DNA of 64,000 nt. It comes from Sporosarcina globispora (lineage in GTDB: Bacteria > Bacillota > Bacilli > Bacillales > Cytobacillaceae). Location of the stretch: NCBI RefSeq assembly GCF_001274725.1, contig NZ_LGUF01000007.1, positions 2,949,793-3,013,792 of the forward strand, in the 5' to 3' direction. Made by a program: the position numbers and the translations under genes. The notes under the pieces are model-generated. The model was not told where the DNA came from and did no database searches. It worked only from the letters and a program-made list of their open reading frames with translations. Below are positions 1 to 8,980 of the stretch, one piece after another (the stretch's first letter is position 1; every line of letters begins with the position of its first letter).

Positions 1-1
1 C

Positions 2-487
2 GATGCTGATTTGGAGAAACACGCGAAAGAAATTCTGAGTACTGCTGACACTGTCATTTGGGGACGTGGGACTTATCAGATGATGCACAGTTACTGGCCA
101 TCTGTGCCTTCGAATCCATCAGCTTCGCAGCATGAACGGAATCATGCCGAGTGGATCGAAAAGACAGCCAAAATCGTTTTTTCCACGACGCTGGAGAAAG
201 TCGAATGGAATAATTCCAGACTCGTGAAAGAAGATGTCGAGGAAGAGATCAATAACCTCAAACAGCAGCCAGGCAAGGATATGGTCATCCTCGGCAGTCC
301 TAGGTTCGCACACCACCTTATGCAGCTTGATTTAATTGATGAGTATAAAATTACGGTTTCTCCCGTCCTGATCGGTAAGGGATTGCCGTTATTCCAAGGT
401 CTCAAGGAGAAGATCAATCTTAAGCTAATCGAAAACAAGACCTTTGATTCTGGAGCCATAGGTCTCGTTTACCAGACGGTAAGATGA
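2..487 (+). CDS. Dihydrofolate reductase family protein (RibD C-terminal-like), 5' end cut by the window
   Basis: The reading frame is open from the left edge (codons for D-A-D precede the first possible start, a TTG at 11), so the gene begins outside the window. About 160 residues are visible. The segment VIWGRGTYQMMHSYWP, a central VILGSPRFAHHLMQLDLIDEY and the ending LIENKTFDSGAIGLVYQ are typical of the YyaP/YwjB-type dihydrofolate-reductase-like proteins related to the RibD C-terminal domain, which keep the DHFR fold and probably bind NADPH. The physiological substrate of these stand-alone proteins is generally unknown. A U-tailed hairpin follows at 535-562, so the gene ends its transcript here. 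Family assignment is good; exact function is not known. Confidence 0.85.
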   Translation, partial: DADLEKHAKEILSTADTVIWGRGTYQMMHSYWPSVPSNPSASQHERNHAEWIEKTAKIVFSTTLEKVEWNNSRLVKEDVEEEINNLKQQPGKDMVILGSPRFAHHLMQLDLIDEYKITVSPVLIGKGLPLFQGLKEKINLKLIENKTFDSGAIGLVYQTVR

Positions 488-534
488 CCTTGTCACTTAA
501 GGTGATTACGCTAACTGGAGACGATAGCTCAATT

Positions 535-562
535 AACCGCCTTTTCACAAAGGCGGTTTTCT
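535..562 (+). terminator. Rho-independent terminator
   Basis: A 10-bp perfect stem AACCGCCTTT / AAAGGCGGTT with a 4-nt loop is followed by TTCTT. It lies 48 bp after the DHFR-family gene. The stretch 563-825 shows no gene. Confidence 0.85.
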
Positions 563-825
563 TATGGTCACAAATCAACATTAGAATGTAACATAGCCAA
601 ACGTTAAGACAGACAAAGAAACCGAAATTCCAAAAAGGTGGATTGTAGGAAGGGAGTTAGCAGAAATAATTTATTCATCAAAAATATATGCTCAGAGAGC
701 TCTAAGCGTATTTCTTTCCCTTTTTCAAGCTTTAATGCCTATTTCCAAAAAGAAACTTAAAGGAAAGAATCTAGCACCGTGTTGAAAAAATGCAATTATT
801 TTCATGGATTAATATATTGGTTCTA

Positions 826-857
826 AACAGCACCCATGCTTGTGGGTGCTGTTGTTT
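826..857 (+). terminator. Second rho-independent terminator-like hairpin
   Basis: An 11-bp stem AACAGCACCCA / TGGGTGCTGTT with a 6-nt loop is followed by GTTTTGTGT. No gene sits between this and the terminator at 535, so it is either the terminator of a lost gene or an insulator ahead of the IclR-led operon. Confidence 0.7.
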
Positions 858-976
858 TGTGTCCACACATTTTTGAGGCTAAATCAAAAAGTCGTAATAT
901 TTAGTTATCTTCATTAATAAGAATATAGAAAATGAAAAGCAGTTTTCACTAGGTGGAAACAAGAGGAGTGACATTC

Positions 977-1756
977 GTGACAACAAAAAGTATCAGTATC
1001 CGTTCATTAGATAGAGCTTTTGATATTATCGAGACATTTACTTTTAAGGAACCTCTTTTGTCTTTGGTTGAAATAGCAGATAGAACTAAACTTCCTCTTG
1101 CGACTGTTCACAGGATTTTACACACCATTATGGAAAGGGGCTATATCGAAAAAGATAAAAAGACAGGTAAATACAAGCTTGGAATGGAGTTTATTCGAGT
1201 TGGGGGAATTGTTGTCCAGTCAGTAGATCTGGTCAGTATCGCTACTCCCTTCTTAGAAGAATTAGCTAAAACGACTGAATTGAATGTGAACTTGAGTGTT
1301 TATGATAGGGGAAAAGCTCTATGTTTAATCAATATAGAGTCCTTTCACAGATTTGGTTATGAAGTAAAAGTAGGACAAAAATTGCCTGTTTACGCTGGAG
1401 CCTTATCAAAAGTTATTTTTGCGTACTTAAACGAAGAAGAGATTCAGCAAATTATTTCACAGGATTTAGAGTTATTTACACCAGAAACGATTGCTAAAAA
1501 GGAGGAATTGCTGAGTGAGTTAGAAAGAATTAGGGAAAATGGATATTCATTCTCTAAAGGTGAGCTTACTCTAGGCGTAAAAGCTTTCGGACATCCTGTC
1601 TTTAATTATGAAAATAAGTTGGCAGCGGGAATTGCTATCTCTGGGCCGGAGATATTCCTGAAAAAAGAGAAGGAGAGTGAGCTATTAGATGAGTTGAAGA
1701 AAACGGCAGCTCTAATTTCAAAGGAACTTGGATACAAAAGTTCAAACACATATTAG
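977..1756 (+). CDS. IclR family transcriptional regulator
   Basis: About 260 residues. The N-terminal winged helix-turn-helix (SIRSLDRAFDIIETF, then SLVEIADRTKLPLATVHRIL) is followed by the IclR effector-binding domain (GAF-like fold, roughly residues 80-255). The GTG at 977 is chosen because AAGAGGAG lies 8 nt upstream; an in-frame GTG at 953 has no good ribosome site. IclR proteins usually control a neighbouring catabolic or uptake operon by sensing a small carboxylate or related ligand. Here the importer and creatininase-family genes start 12 bp downstream on the same strand, so this is most likely their local regulator and possibly the first gene of the transcript. The ligand cannot be read from the sequence. 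Confidence 0.9.
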   Translation: MTTKSISIRSLDRAFDIIETFTFKEPLLSLVEIADRTKLPLATVHRILHTIMERGYIEKDKKTGKYKLGMEFIRVGGIVVQSVDLVSIATPFLEELAKTTELNVNLSVYDRGKALCLINIESFHRFGYEVKVGQKLPVYAGALSKVIFAYLNEEEIQQIISQDLELFTPETIAKKEELLSELERIRENGYSFSKGELTLGVKAFGHPVFNYENKLAAGIAISGPEIFLKKEKESELLDELKKTAALISKELGYKSSNTY

Positions 1757-1768
1757 GGAGATGATGAG

Positions 1769-3376
1769 TTGAAAAATACAAGATTCTTTAACATGTTAAT
1801 CCTTTTAGTTATTTTAGTAATTTCATTGGCGGCATGCAGTCAAAGTAACCAGCAGTCTTCTAAACCTCAAAATACTGCACCAGATTCAGGCACCGATTCA
1901 GCCGACTCAGAACCTAAAAGCGGTGGTACTTTAACTGTTGCTGCGGGAGCTGATTTAACAAAACTTGATCTCCATACCTCGACAGTCCTCTCAGATCGCA
2001 TCCCTCTTCTCCATGTACAGGAAATGCTTGTGACGATAGATGAAAACATGAAAATCATTCCTATGTTAGCGCAGGATTGGGAAATTAGTGAAGATCAAAA
2101 AACATTTACCTTTCATTTGCGCGAAGGTGTTAAGTTTCATAATGGAAATGAAATGAAAGCAGAAGATGTGAAGTATTCAATCGAACGGTTTATTGAATAT
2201 GCTCCAAGAAATGCTGAATTTTCAATGGTTGATTCAATAGAAGTTATTGATGATTATACAGTGGCCTTTCATTTAAATAGTCCTTCTGGTGTATTCTTAG
2301 GTTCATTAGCTAATCCCTATAACCCTGCAGTGATTATTCCAAAAGGGGATGGGGCAAATGGTGAGGAAATTAAGAACCCAATTGGAACTGGACCTTATCA
2401 ATTTGACAAATGGGAACAAGGTAAACAGCTGGTCCTTAAAAAATTTGATGACTATAAGTCTATTGATGGTGAACCTACAGGATTTGGGGGAGAAAAGAAT
2501 GCTTATGTGGATGAAATCGTTTTCAAACCGATTTCTGAAGCATCCGTTAGACTGACGTCTCTTGAAACAGGTGAGGTTGATGTTGTTTTGGATGTTCTTC
2601 CAAACGATTACGATAGATTAAAACAAAAACAGAATGTGGTCGTAGAAATGAAGCCTTCCATGAATTGGGGAATGCTGCAGTACGGCATGAATAAGCCGCC
2701 ATTTGATAATCCAGATATGAGAAAAGCTGTTGCGTATGCATTAAATAAACAAGAAATAGTGGATGTTGCCACTCGTAAACTGGGAGAAACTGCACCATCA
2801 GCTGTTTTCCCGGAAACAGAATGGTTCTCGGATGTACATGCAAATGATTATGAACAAGATATAGAAAAGGCAAAAGAACTCGTAAAGAAAGCTGGATATG
2901 ATGGGGAACCCATCGTGATTTCGACAAGTACTGCCTATGATCATCATGAAAAAACAGCATTAGTGATGCAAAGCCAGCTTAAAAAGATTGGTCTAAATGT
3001 GGAAGTTGAAGCATTAGAATGGGCGTCTTTCATTTCTGATAGATGGGTAACAGGTGATTACCACTTGCTAAACGGCCATATTACACCTAGACCGGATCCA
3101 AATCAAATCTATTATGCGTATTTGCATAGCAGCACAAGTTATAACGGGTACAAAAGCGAAAAAATGGATTCCTTGCTGGAACAGGGGATCAAGGAAGTTG
3201 ATATGAGCAAGAGAAAAGAGATTTATAATGATGTCCAATCATTGCTGCAGGAAGACTTATCTTTCTCCTCACTTTATTACTATCCTGTAATTGAAGCACA
3301 TTCACCAAAGATAAAAGGGTTTGAAACGTGGAGTGCCGGTTACCCCCGTCTATGGAACGTGTGGATTTCAGAATAG
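1769..3376 (+). CDS. ABC transporter substrate-binding lipoprotein, family 5 (peptide/nickel type)
   Basis: 535 residues. A lipoprotein signal peptide ends in the lipobox S-L-A-A-C with the lipidated cysteine at residue 23, followed by a Ser/Gln/Asp-rich spacer. The rest matches the SBP_bac_5 family (DppA, OppA, NikA, glutathione-binding GsiB): the family signature region is around FTFHLREGVKFHNG and the C-terminal part carries the usual long lobe. It would be anchored outside the membrane and deliver ligand to the permeases encoded downstream. The start is TTG with AGGGAG upstream. The family binds peptides, nickel complexes and other small molecules. The creatininase-type enzyme in the operon suggests an amide-containing ligand, but that is inference. 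Confidence 0.9.
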   Translation: MKNTRFFNMLILLVILVISLAACSQSNQQSSKPQNTAPDSGTDSADSEPKSGGTLTVAAGADLTKLDLHTSTVLSDRIPLLHVQEMLVTIDENMKIIPMLAQDWEISEDQKTFTFHLREGVKFHNGNEMKAEDVKYSIERFIEYAPRNAEFSMVDSIEVIDDYTVAFHLNSPSGVFLGSLANPYNPAVIIPKGDGANGEEIKNPIGTGPYQFDKWEQGKQLVLKKFDDYKSIDGEPTGFGGEKNAYVDEIVFKPISEASVRLTSLETGEVDVVLDVLPNDYDRLKQKQNVVVEMKPSMNWGMLQYGMNKPPFDNPDMRKAVAYALNKQEIVDVATRKLGETAPSAVFPETEWFSDVHANDYEQDIEKAKELVKKAGYDGEPIVISTSTAYDHHEKTALVMQSQLKKIGLNVEVEALEWASFISDRWVTGDYHLLNGHITPRPDPNQIYYAYLHSSTSYNGYKSEKMDSLLEQGIKEVDMSKRKEIYNDVQSLLQEDLSFSSLYYYPVIEAHSPKIKGFETWSAGYPRLWNVWISE

Positions 3377-3404
3377 AAAAGGGGCTCTAAAGGCCCCTTT
3401 TTCC
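3377..3404 (+). terminator. Intra-operon hairpin with U-tail between binding protein and permease genes
   Basis: A 9-bp perfect stem AAAAGGGGC / GCCCCTTTT with a 7-nt loop and further T residues follows the binding-protein stop codon directly. Such partial terminators commonly give more binding protein than permease. The permease ribosome site AAAGGAGG begins only a few bases later. Confidence 0.8.
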
Positions 3405-3423
3405 AAAGGAGGATCTAAATTGC

Positions 3424-4374
3424 ATGTCTAGTTTTCTAGTTAAAAGGGTGTTGGCTTTAATACCAGTACTGCTAACGGTTTCTGCAGTTGTTTTTATGAT
3501 CATCCACTTCATCCCAGGTGATCCAGCAGCTGCGATGCTGGGATCACAGGCAAACGAGGAACAACTTGCGCAAATGAGAGAAAAAATGGGGCTAAATGAG
3601 CCTCTTTTCATACAATTTACGCTTTGGCTATCTAACTTGCTGCAAGGCGATTTGGGAAGTTCGTTAGTTTCAGACCAGACTGTTCTTTCTTTAATTGCAA
3701 ATAGACTTCCAGTCACCTTAAATCTAATCATTTATTCGATGACTATTTCAATTTTGATTGCCATTCCGCTTGGTGTTATTTCTGCTGTCAAACATAATAC
3801 TGGCCTTGATTTTGCTTCGATGATCATAGCTCTTATAGGCATATCCATTCCAAATTTCTGGGCAGCGCTGCTTTTAATCATGGTCTTCGCTTTGAATCTT
3901 GGAATGTTTCCAGCAACTGGTTATATTCCGGTTTCAGAAAGCTTGATATTAAATATAAAACATCTTACGCTTCCTGCTTTTTCCCTGGGGTTTATTCAAG
4001 CGGGTATCATAACTCGCATGACTAGGTCAAGCATGTTAGATGTCTTAAGACAGGATTATATTCGTACCGTTAAAGCAAAAGGAGCTTCACCGTTTACCTT
4101 GGTTTTCAAGCACGCTCTAAAAAATGCCATGATTCCAATCATCACGATCATTGGGATAAACTTTGGGCTGCTTCTGGGCGGTACGATAGTTGTTGAATCT
4201 ATTTTCAGCATCAATGGTATTGGTCAATTAATGATTCAATCCGTACTTAACCGTGATTATCCAGTCATACAAGGCATTATCCTGGTTATTGCAGCGATTT
4301 ATGTTTTTATTACTCTATTTGTCGATATTTTGTACACCTACTTCGACCCTAAAATTAAATATAGTAAGGGGTGA
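3424..4374 (+). CDS. ABC transporter permease, DppB/OppB type
   Basis: 316 residues with an N-terminal transmembrane helix and the typical BPD_transp_1 core. The EAA-type loop that contacts the ATPase is visible around DYIRTVKAKGASPFTLVFKH. The N-terminal VFMIIHFIPGDPAAAMLG is characteristic of the DppB/OppB/GsiC permease branch. ATG at 3424 is preceded by AAAGGAGG. With the next gene it forms the membrane channel of the importer. Confidence 0.92.
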   Translation: MSSFLVKRVLALIPVLLTVSAVVFMIIHFIPGDPAAAMLGSQANEEQLAQMREKMGLNEPLFIQFTLWLSNLLQGDLGSSLVSDQTVLSLIANRLPVTLNLIIYSMTISILIAIPLGVISAVKHNTGLDFASMIIALIGISIPNFWAALLLIMVFALNLGMFPATGYIPVSESLILNIKHLTLPAFSLGFIQAGIITRMTRSSMLDVLRQDYIRTVKAKGASPFTLVFKHALKNAMIPIITIIGINFGLLLGGTIVVESIFSINGIGQLMIQSVLNRDYPVIQGIILVIAAIYVFITLFVDILYTYFDPKIKYSKG

Positions 4375-4380
4375 AAAAAC

Positions 4381-5256
4381 TTGAGTACAAATGCCATTAA
4401 AAAGCCAAAAAATTTTTCCAGCTCATTCTTTGCGCATTTTAAAAACTTTTCAAGAAGAAAGCAAGGGATTGTTGGTTTACTCATAATCACCACTATTTTA
4501 CTAATAGCAATTTTTGCCCCGCTGATAGCGCCATATGACCCAGTGGATGATGTGAACTATTCCAATCTTAATGGAGCACCTAGTAAGGCACATTTATTTG
4601 GGACTGATGAGTATGGCAGAGATATTTTTAGCAGAGTTATATACGGAGCGAAGGTATCTATACAAATTTCATTTATTACTATTCTACTATCAGCATCTAT
4701 AGGAGTTGTGATGGGCCTTATCTCTGGTTTTTTTGGCGGTTTTATAGATGTGCTTATAATGAGGCTGGTTGATGGTTTAATGTCATTTCCTCCATTATTA
4801 TTTGCGATTGCACTCATGGCAGCGTTTGGAAGCAGCATCAAGAATATTATTTTGGCATTAGCGATTGTATACACACCTATGTTTGCAAGGCTTATAAGAG
4901 GTTGTGTTTTATCTATTAAAGAAAAAGAATATATCGATTCAATTAAAGTTATGGGTGGTTCTAATATCAGGATTTTATTTAAACATATCCTTCCCAATTG
5001 CGTTTCACCGCTCCTTATTCAGATGACCACATACTTTGCTTATGCTATTTTGGCGGAGGCGTCGTTGAGCTTTTTAGGACTTGGTGTTCCACAGCCTGAA
5101 CCAAGCTGGGGCAATATTTTATACGATGGAAGACAGTATATGATTGATTCTCCCTGGATTACCATTTTTCCTGGCATAGCAATAGGGATAACCGTTCTTG
5201 GCTTAAATTTATTAGGGGATGGATTAAGAGATTATTTAGATCCTAATTTAGATTAA
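4381..5256 (+). CDS. ABC transporter permease, DppC/OppC type
   Basis: 291 residues. An N-terminal OppC-type segment with one membrane helix (IVGLLIITTILLIAIFAPLIAPYDP) precedes the GTDEYGRDIFSRVIYGAK signature and a BPD_transp_1 core with its EAA loop near EYIDSIKVMGGSNIRILFKH. The TTG start at 4381 lies 6 bp after the previous stop. It is the second half of the importer channel. Confidence 0.92.
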   Translation: MSTNAIKKPKNFSSSFFAHFKNFSRRKQGIVGLLIITTILLIAIFAPLIAPYDPVDDVNYSNLNGAPSKAHLFGTDEYGRDIFSRVIYGAKVSIQISFITILLSASIGVVMGLISGFFGGFIDVLIMRLVDGLMSFPPLLFAIALMAAFGSSIKNIILALAIVYTPMFARLIRGCVLSIKEKEYIDSIKVMGGSNIRILFKHILPNCVSPLLIQMTTYFAYAILAEASLSFLGLGVPQPEPSWGNILYDGRQYMIDSPWITIFPGIAIGITVLGLNLLGDGLRDYLDPNLD

Positions 5257-5277
5257 TTTTAGAAGGGGAGATAGAGA

Positions 5278-6096
5278 ATGAGTAAATTTTTATTTGGTGA
5301 AATGACTTGGCCGGAAATAAAAGAAACAATAAAGGAAGAGCGAATAGCGATTGTTCCCATCGGAATGATCGAGGAACATGGACATCACTTGCCAGTAGAG
5401 ACTGATGTTGTACTGGCTAATGAAATATGCCTTAGAGCAGGTACGAGGATACCCGAAAAAGTAGTTGTTGTGCCGCCTGTTAATCATGCTTATGCTCCAC
5501 ACCAAATGGATTTTCCTGGAGTGATTTCGATCAGCAGTGATACATTTATTAATTATATTGTAGATATTGGGAAGAGCTTGGCTCACCAGGGATATAAAAG
5601 AATACTTTTATTCAATGGCCACGGAAGCAATGTCTCTTTGCTCCAAGTTGCTGCAAGGCAGGTTATGCTTGCATACCCAGAGGTTATGTGTGCTTCTTTA
5701 TCTCATTGGGACTTACAGCCTGTTATCGATTTGATGGAGGAAATCAGAGATTCTGAGAATCCTGGGGGAATAAATCATGCTGGCGAATATGAAACCTCTA
5801 TGTATCTGGCCATTAAGGAAGACTTAGTACAAATGGATAAAGCTGTAAGGGATTTAGATAAGTTTAAAACATCCAAATATTTTTGGCTGGATCTTGTTGG
5901 AAAAGGTGAAGGAAGAATGGTTTCGATTATGCCATACTGGAGCACAATATCTGAAACTGGAACTCTAGGTGATCCAACTATGTCTACGAAGGAAAAGGGC
6001 GAACTAATCATGACTGCTGCAGTAAATGGATTAGTAGAGTTTTTGGAAATTTTCAGGGGCAGGGAAATAAACCCAAGGGTGAATCACCACTTATAA
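5278..6096 (+). CDS. Creatininase family protein (metal-dependent amidohydrolase-like)
   Basis: 272 residues covering the whole creatininase fold. Expected metal-binding and catalytic motifs are visible: IGMIEEHGHHLPVETD (Glu, His and Asp ligands) near residues 27-42, NGHGSN near 116-121, and HAGEYETS near 164-171. Family members include creatinine amidohydrolase, MftE-like peptidases and FAPy deformylase ArfB, so the fold hydrolyses a C-N amide or lactam bond. The gene is embedded between permease and ATPase genes of an importer, with short spacers on both sides, so it probably acts in the cytoplasm on the imported compound or a product of it. The specific substrate is unknown. Confidence 0.88.
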   Translation: MSKFLFGEMTWPEIKETIKEERIAIVPIGMIEEHGHHLPVETDVVLANEICLRAGTRIPEKVVVVPPVNHAYAPHQMDFPGVISISSDTFINYIVDIGKSLAHQGYKRILLFNGHGSNVSLLQVAARQVMLAYPEVMCASLSHWDLQPVIDLMEEIRDSENPGGINHAGEYETSMYLAIKEDLVQMDKAVRDLDKFKTSKYFWLDLVGKGEGRMVSIMPYWSTISETGTLGDPTMSTKEKGELIMTAAVNGLVEFLEIFRGREINPRVNHHL

Positions 6097-6109
6097 AGGG
6101 GTAATTTTA

Positions 6110-7093
6110 ATGAGCGATTTACTTACAGTTGAAAATCTTACAGTTGAATTCAAAAATGGATCCAATTCAAATAAAGTGGTAAAAGATCTTAGTTTTCATA
6201 TTAACCAGGGGGAAACCGTTGGAATAGTTGGAGAAAGCGGCTGTGGCAAGAGTGTTACTTCACTTGCAATCATGAGTCTAGTTCCTTCTCCAGCTGGCAA
6301 GGTTTCATCTGGGAAGATTATCTTTAAAGATGAAAACTTATTAGAAAAAAAGCAGAAAGCTTTAAGAAAAATACGCGGAAAAGAAATAGCCATGATTTTT
6401 CAAGACCCGATGAGTACTCTTGATCCTGCTTTTAAGGTAGGATTCCAAATAGATGAGGTTCTCAAATTACACACAAATTTAAGTAAAAAACAAATTAAAA
6501 ACAAGACGATTGAATTGTTAAAGTCTGTGGGTATACCCAGTCCGGAGCAAAGATATAATCAGTACCCTTATGAACTTTCAGGCGGGATGAGGCAAAGAGT
6601 GGTTATTGCTATGGCACTGGCCTGCAACCCTGAACTTTTAATTGCAGATGAACCCACTACCGCATTGGATGTCACAGTACAAGCGCAGATATTAGATTTA
6701 ATGAATGATTTAAAAGTTCAATTTAATACTTCAATTATGATGATTACACATGATATAGGAGTTGTTGCTGAGACCTGTAACAGAGTGATTGTTATGTACG
6801 CAGGACAAATAGTTGAAGAAGCGAATATAAGGGATCTATTTGATCATGCAGCACACCCATATACCCAGGGACTACTAAAATCAGTACCTAAAATCAATTC
6901 TTCAAATAAAATACTGCATTCCATTCCCGGGAATGTTCCTACTCCAGAAGAGATGCCTAATGGATGCAGATTTTATCCTCGCTGTCCAATTGCCTCAGAG
7001 AAATGCAGAAATCAAGAACCGCCTTTGGAAAAAATGAAAGAAAATCACAAGGTAAGATGCTGGCATATAGAAAATGTGCTGAAAAAGGAATGA
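6110..7093 (+). CDS. ABC transporter ATP-binding protein, DppD/OppD type
   Basis: 327 residues. Walker A GESGCGKS, signature ELSGGMRQR, Walker B LLIADEPTTALDV and the switch histidine in MMITHDIGVV are all present. The C-terminal extension contains the FYPRCP...C cysteine motif that in the OppD/DppD group binds an iron-sulfur cluster or supports ligand-specific ATPases. It pairs with the following ATPase as a heterodimer under the two permeases. Confidence 0.93.
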   Translation: MSDLLTVENLTVEFKNGSNSNKVVKDLSFHINQGETVGIVGESGCGKSVTSLAIMSLVPSPAGKVSSGKIIFKDENLLEKKQKALRKIRGKEIAMIFQDPMSTLDPAFKVGFQIDEVLKLHTNLSKKQIKNKTIELLKSVGIPSPEQRYNQYPYELSGGMRQRVVIAMALACNPELLIADEPTTALDVTVQAQILDLMNDLKVQFNTSIMMITHDIGVVAETCNRVIVMYAGQIVEEANIRDLFDHAAHPYTQGLLKSVPKINSSNKILHSIPGNVPTPEEMPNGCRFYPRCPIASEKCRNQEPPLEKMKENHKVRCWHIENVLKKE

Positions 7094-7106
7094 GGTGCAA
7101 TAGGAA

Positions 7107-8072
7107 TTGGAATCATTGCTGAAATTAACAGGAGTGGAAAAGAACTTTCATATTAACAGGGGATTATTTAAAAGGAATAATAAAGTTTTAAAAGCAGTGG
7201 ACGGCGTTGAATTCAATATTGAAAAAGGAGAAACGTTTGGATTAGTAGGTGAGAGCGGGTGCGGGAAAAGTACATTGGGTAAATTGATTGTAAAATTGCT
7301 AAACCCATCGTCAGGAAATATTTATTTTAACGGACGAGACATTACGAAAATAAGTAAAAAAGAACATTTGCAATATACAAGAGATATACAAATGATTTTT
7401 CAAGACCCATTCTCTTCATTCAATCCGAGACAAAAAGTCATCGATATTTTAATGGAACCTTTAGATATTCACTTTAAGTCTCTTAGTATAGATAAAAAGA
7501 GGAAAGTTGTTGAAGAACTTTTAGAGCGTGTGGGTCTTACCGCGAACCAGGCAAATAGATACCCGCATCAATTTAGCGGGGGTCAGCGGCAGCGTATAGG
7601 CATTGCTAGAGCACTATCTTTAAATCCTAAATTAATCGTTTGTGATGAGCCTGTTTCTGCACTGGATGTATCGATTCAATCGCAAATCATAAATTTATTA
7701 AAAGATATTCAAAAAGATTTAGGCATTTCATATCTTTTTATTGCACATAACTTAGGTGTCGTAAAGCATATAAGTGATCGAATAGGTGTTATGTATCTAG
7801 GGAACATAGTTGAGACTGCTTCAAAGGAGGATCTCTTTGAAAACCCCCTGCATCCATATACGAAAGCGTTAATTTCATCTGTTCCAAAAGAACACCCTGA
7901 TGAGAAAAAAGAAAGAATTGTTTTAAGGGGAGAAATACCAAGTCCCAGTGAACCGCCAGTTGGATGTAAATTTCACACACGCTGTCCACTAGCTCAAGAA
8001 ATATGCAGAAAAGAAGTACCCGTTCTTGAAATGAAGATAGAAAATCATAGAGTGGCATGTCATTTAATATAA
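7107..8072 (+). CDS. ABC transporter ATP-binding protein, DppF/OppF type
   Basis: 321 residues with Walker A GESGCGKS, signature QFSGGQRQR, Walker B LIVCDEPVSALDV and switch region LFIAHNLGVVKH, plus the C-terminal FHTRCPLAQEIC cysteine motif. The TTG start at 7107 has TGAGGTG upstream and the gene follows its partner after 13 bp. It is the last gene of the importer operon; a 13-bp imperfect inverted repeat follows at 8121-8166. Confidence 0.92.
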   Translation: MESLLKLTGVEKNFHINRGLFKRNNKVLKAVDGVEFNIEKGETFGLVGESGCGKSTLGKLIVKLLNPSSGNIYFNGRDITKISKKEHLQYTRDIQMIFQDPFSSFNPRQKVIDILMEPLDIHFKSLSIDKKRKVVEELLERVGLTANQANRYPHQFSGGQRQRIGIARALSLNPKLIVCDEPVSALDVSIQSQIINLLKDIQKDLGISYLFIAHNLGVVKHISDRIGVMYLGNIVETASKEDLFENPLHPYTKALISSVPKEHPDEKKERIVLRGEIPSPSEPPVGCKFHTRCPLAQEICRKEVPVLEMKIENHRVACHLI

Positions 8073-8120
8073 AATAGGTTTATATTAAATGCCTCCCCTC
8101 GAAGTATATATTTAAGTAAT

Positions 8121-8166
8121 GCCTGTTCCTTATTTTAATAAAGTATCAGAGTAATAGGGAACAGGC
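8121..8166. repeat. Inverted repeat downstream of the importer operon
   Basis: GCCTGTTCCTTAT at 8121-8133 pairs with ATAGGGAACAGGC at 8154-8166 (one mismatch) around a 20-nt loop. There is no U-tail, so it may protect the 3' end of the operon mRNA or act as a weak terminator rather than a classic one. Confidence 0.5.
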
Positions 8167-8198
8167 ACAACTGAATAAAATTTTTCAAAAAAGGATGT

Positions 8199-8288
8199 TT
8201 ATCTTGATGGGATTCTAGCCTTTCGAACCCCATCAAAAATACTAATGCCTGCATAAATGATAAATGTAATGATGATACTGCCAATCAG
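8199..8288 (-). pseudogene. 3' remnant of a small membrane protein gene
   Basis: On the minus strand about 28 codons are open between two stops and read like a C-terminal membrane helix with a basic tail (IIITFIIYAGISIFDGVRKA, then R-I-P-S-R). There is no start codon or upstream part. It is probably the surviving tail of a gene removed by the rearrangements that also left the IS3 fragment next door. I do not recognise the family. Confidence 0.4.
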
Positions 8289-8318
8289 CTAATATACGTC
8301 ATGTTCTTCTACTAATAA

Positions 8319-8645
8319 AGCACAGAAGGGAATAAGGAGGCGGCTGATGAGAATAAAGCTGCTGAAAATGAATCCGTTGATGTGGATAAAGGACTGTTAA
8401 ATGTCGAGGTAACGGTGCCAGCTTCTATGTTTGAAGGAGAAGACATGGATAGTTCCATTGCGGAAGCTACATTTAAAATTATTAAAACGGAATTCGTAAA
8501 AGGAATGTATTTTGATAGTTTGGAACAATTAAAGTTAGAATTGGATGATTATGTTCATTGGTTTAATCACATCCGAATTCACGGAACACTTGGATATTTA
8601 AGCTCCGTTGAGTACAAAAAGTTACACCTTAAAAAAGCTGTCTAG
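8319..8645 (+). pseudogene. Chimera: lipoprotein fragment joined to the C-terminus of an IS3-family transposase
   Basis: The frame is open from 8319. The first about 45 codons are acidic and Asn/Lys-rich and end in GLLNVEVTVPASMFEGEDMD, which looks like the mature part of a small Bacillus lipoprotein. The frame then runs directly into ATFKIIKTEFVKGMYFDSLE and VHWFNHIRIHGTLGYLS, the end of an IS3-group (IS150-like) OrfB integrase with the final catalytic-domain helices. No signal peptide, DDE residues or ribosome site are present. The junction at about 8465 is an insertion or deletion scar; the product is unlikely to work. Confidence 0.7.
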
Positions 8646-8819
8646 TTTAGTGTTGACAAACCATTAAGTACTACAGAAACTAAAGGAGAAATAGTTAAGA
8701 CGGGGAATAATAAAGAGACCTACTAGTTGAGTGATATACCTTTATTGTTTCTAATAAGTACATTCATAGGAATGTATTCATTTTATTAAGCATCTGCATA
8801 AAAAGAACTATTCATTGTT

Positions 8820-8925
8820 TCGGTCGAACTTAGGGGTTTAGACTTTAGAAAAGCCAATCAGACTATGCATGACTAACCATCAGTGGGATGAGGAGAAATC
8901 CCCTACAATGGAATTTTTCTTTATA
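8820..8925 (+). mobile_element. Probable right-end remnant of an IS200/IS605 (IS1341-type) element
   Basis: The stretch with GGGGTTTAGACTTTAGAAAAGCC, then ATGCATGACTAACCATCAGT and GGGATGAGGAGAAATCCC resembles, from memory, the 3' ends of TnpB-type elements in Bacillus, where the DNA encodes the guide RNA scaffold. GGGAT and ATCCC can form a short hairpin. No TnpB frame remains, so only an end fragment is proposed, at modest confidence. Confidence 0.35.
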
Positions 8926-8980
8926 GTGGACTTAATTTTGTATATAAAATAGCCTGAATACAGGTAGGTGTTAAATAAAA

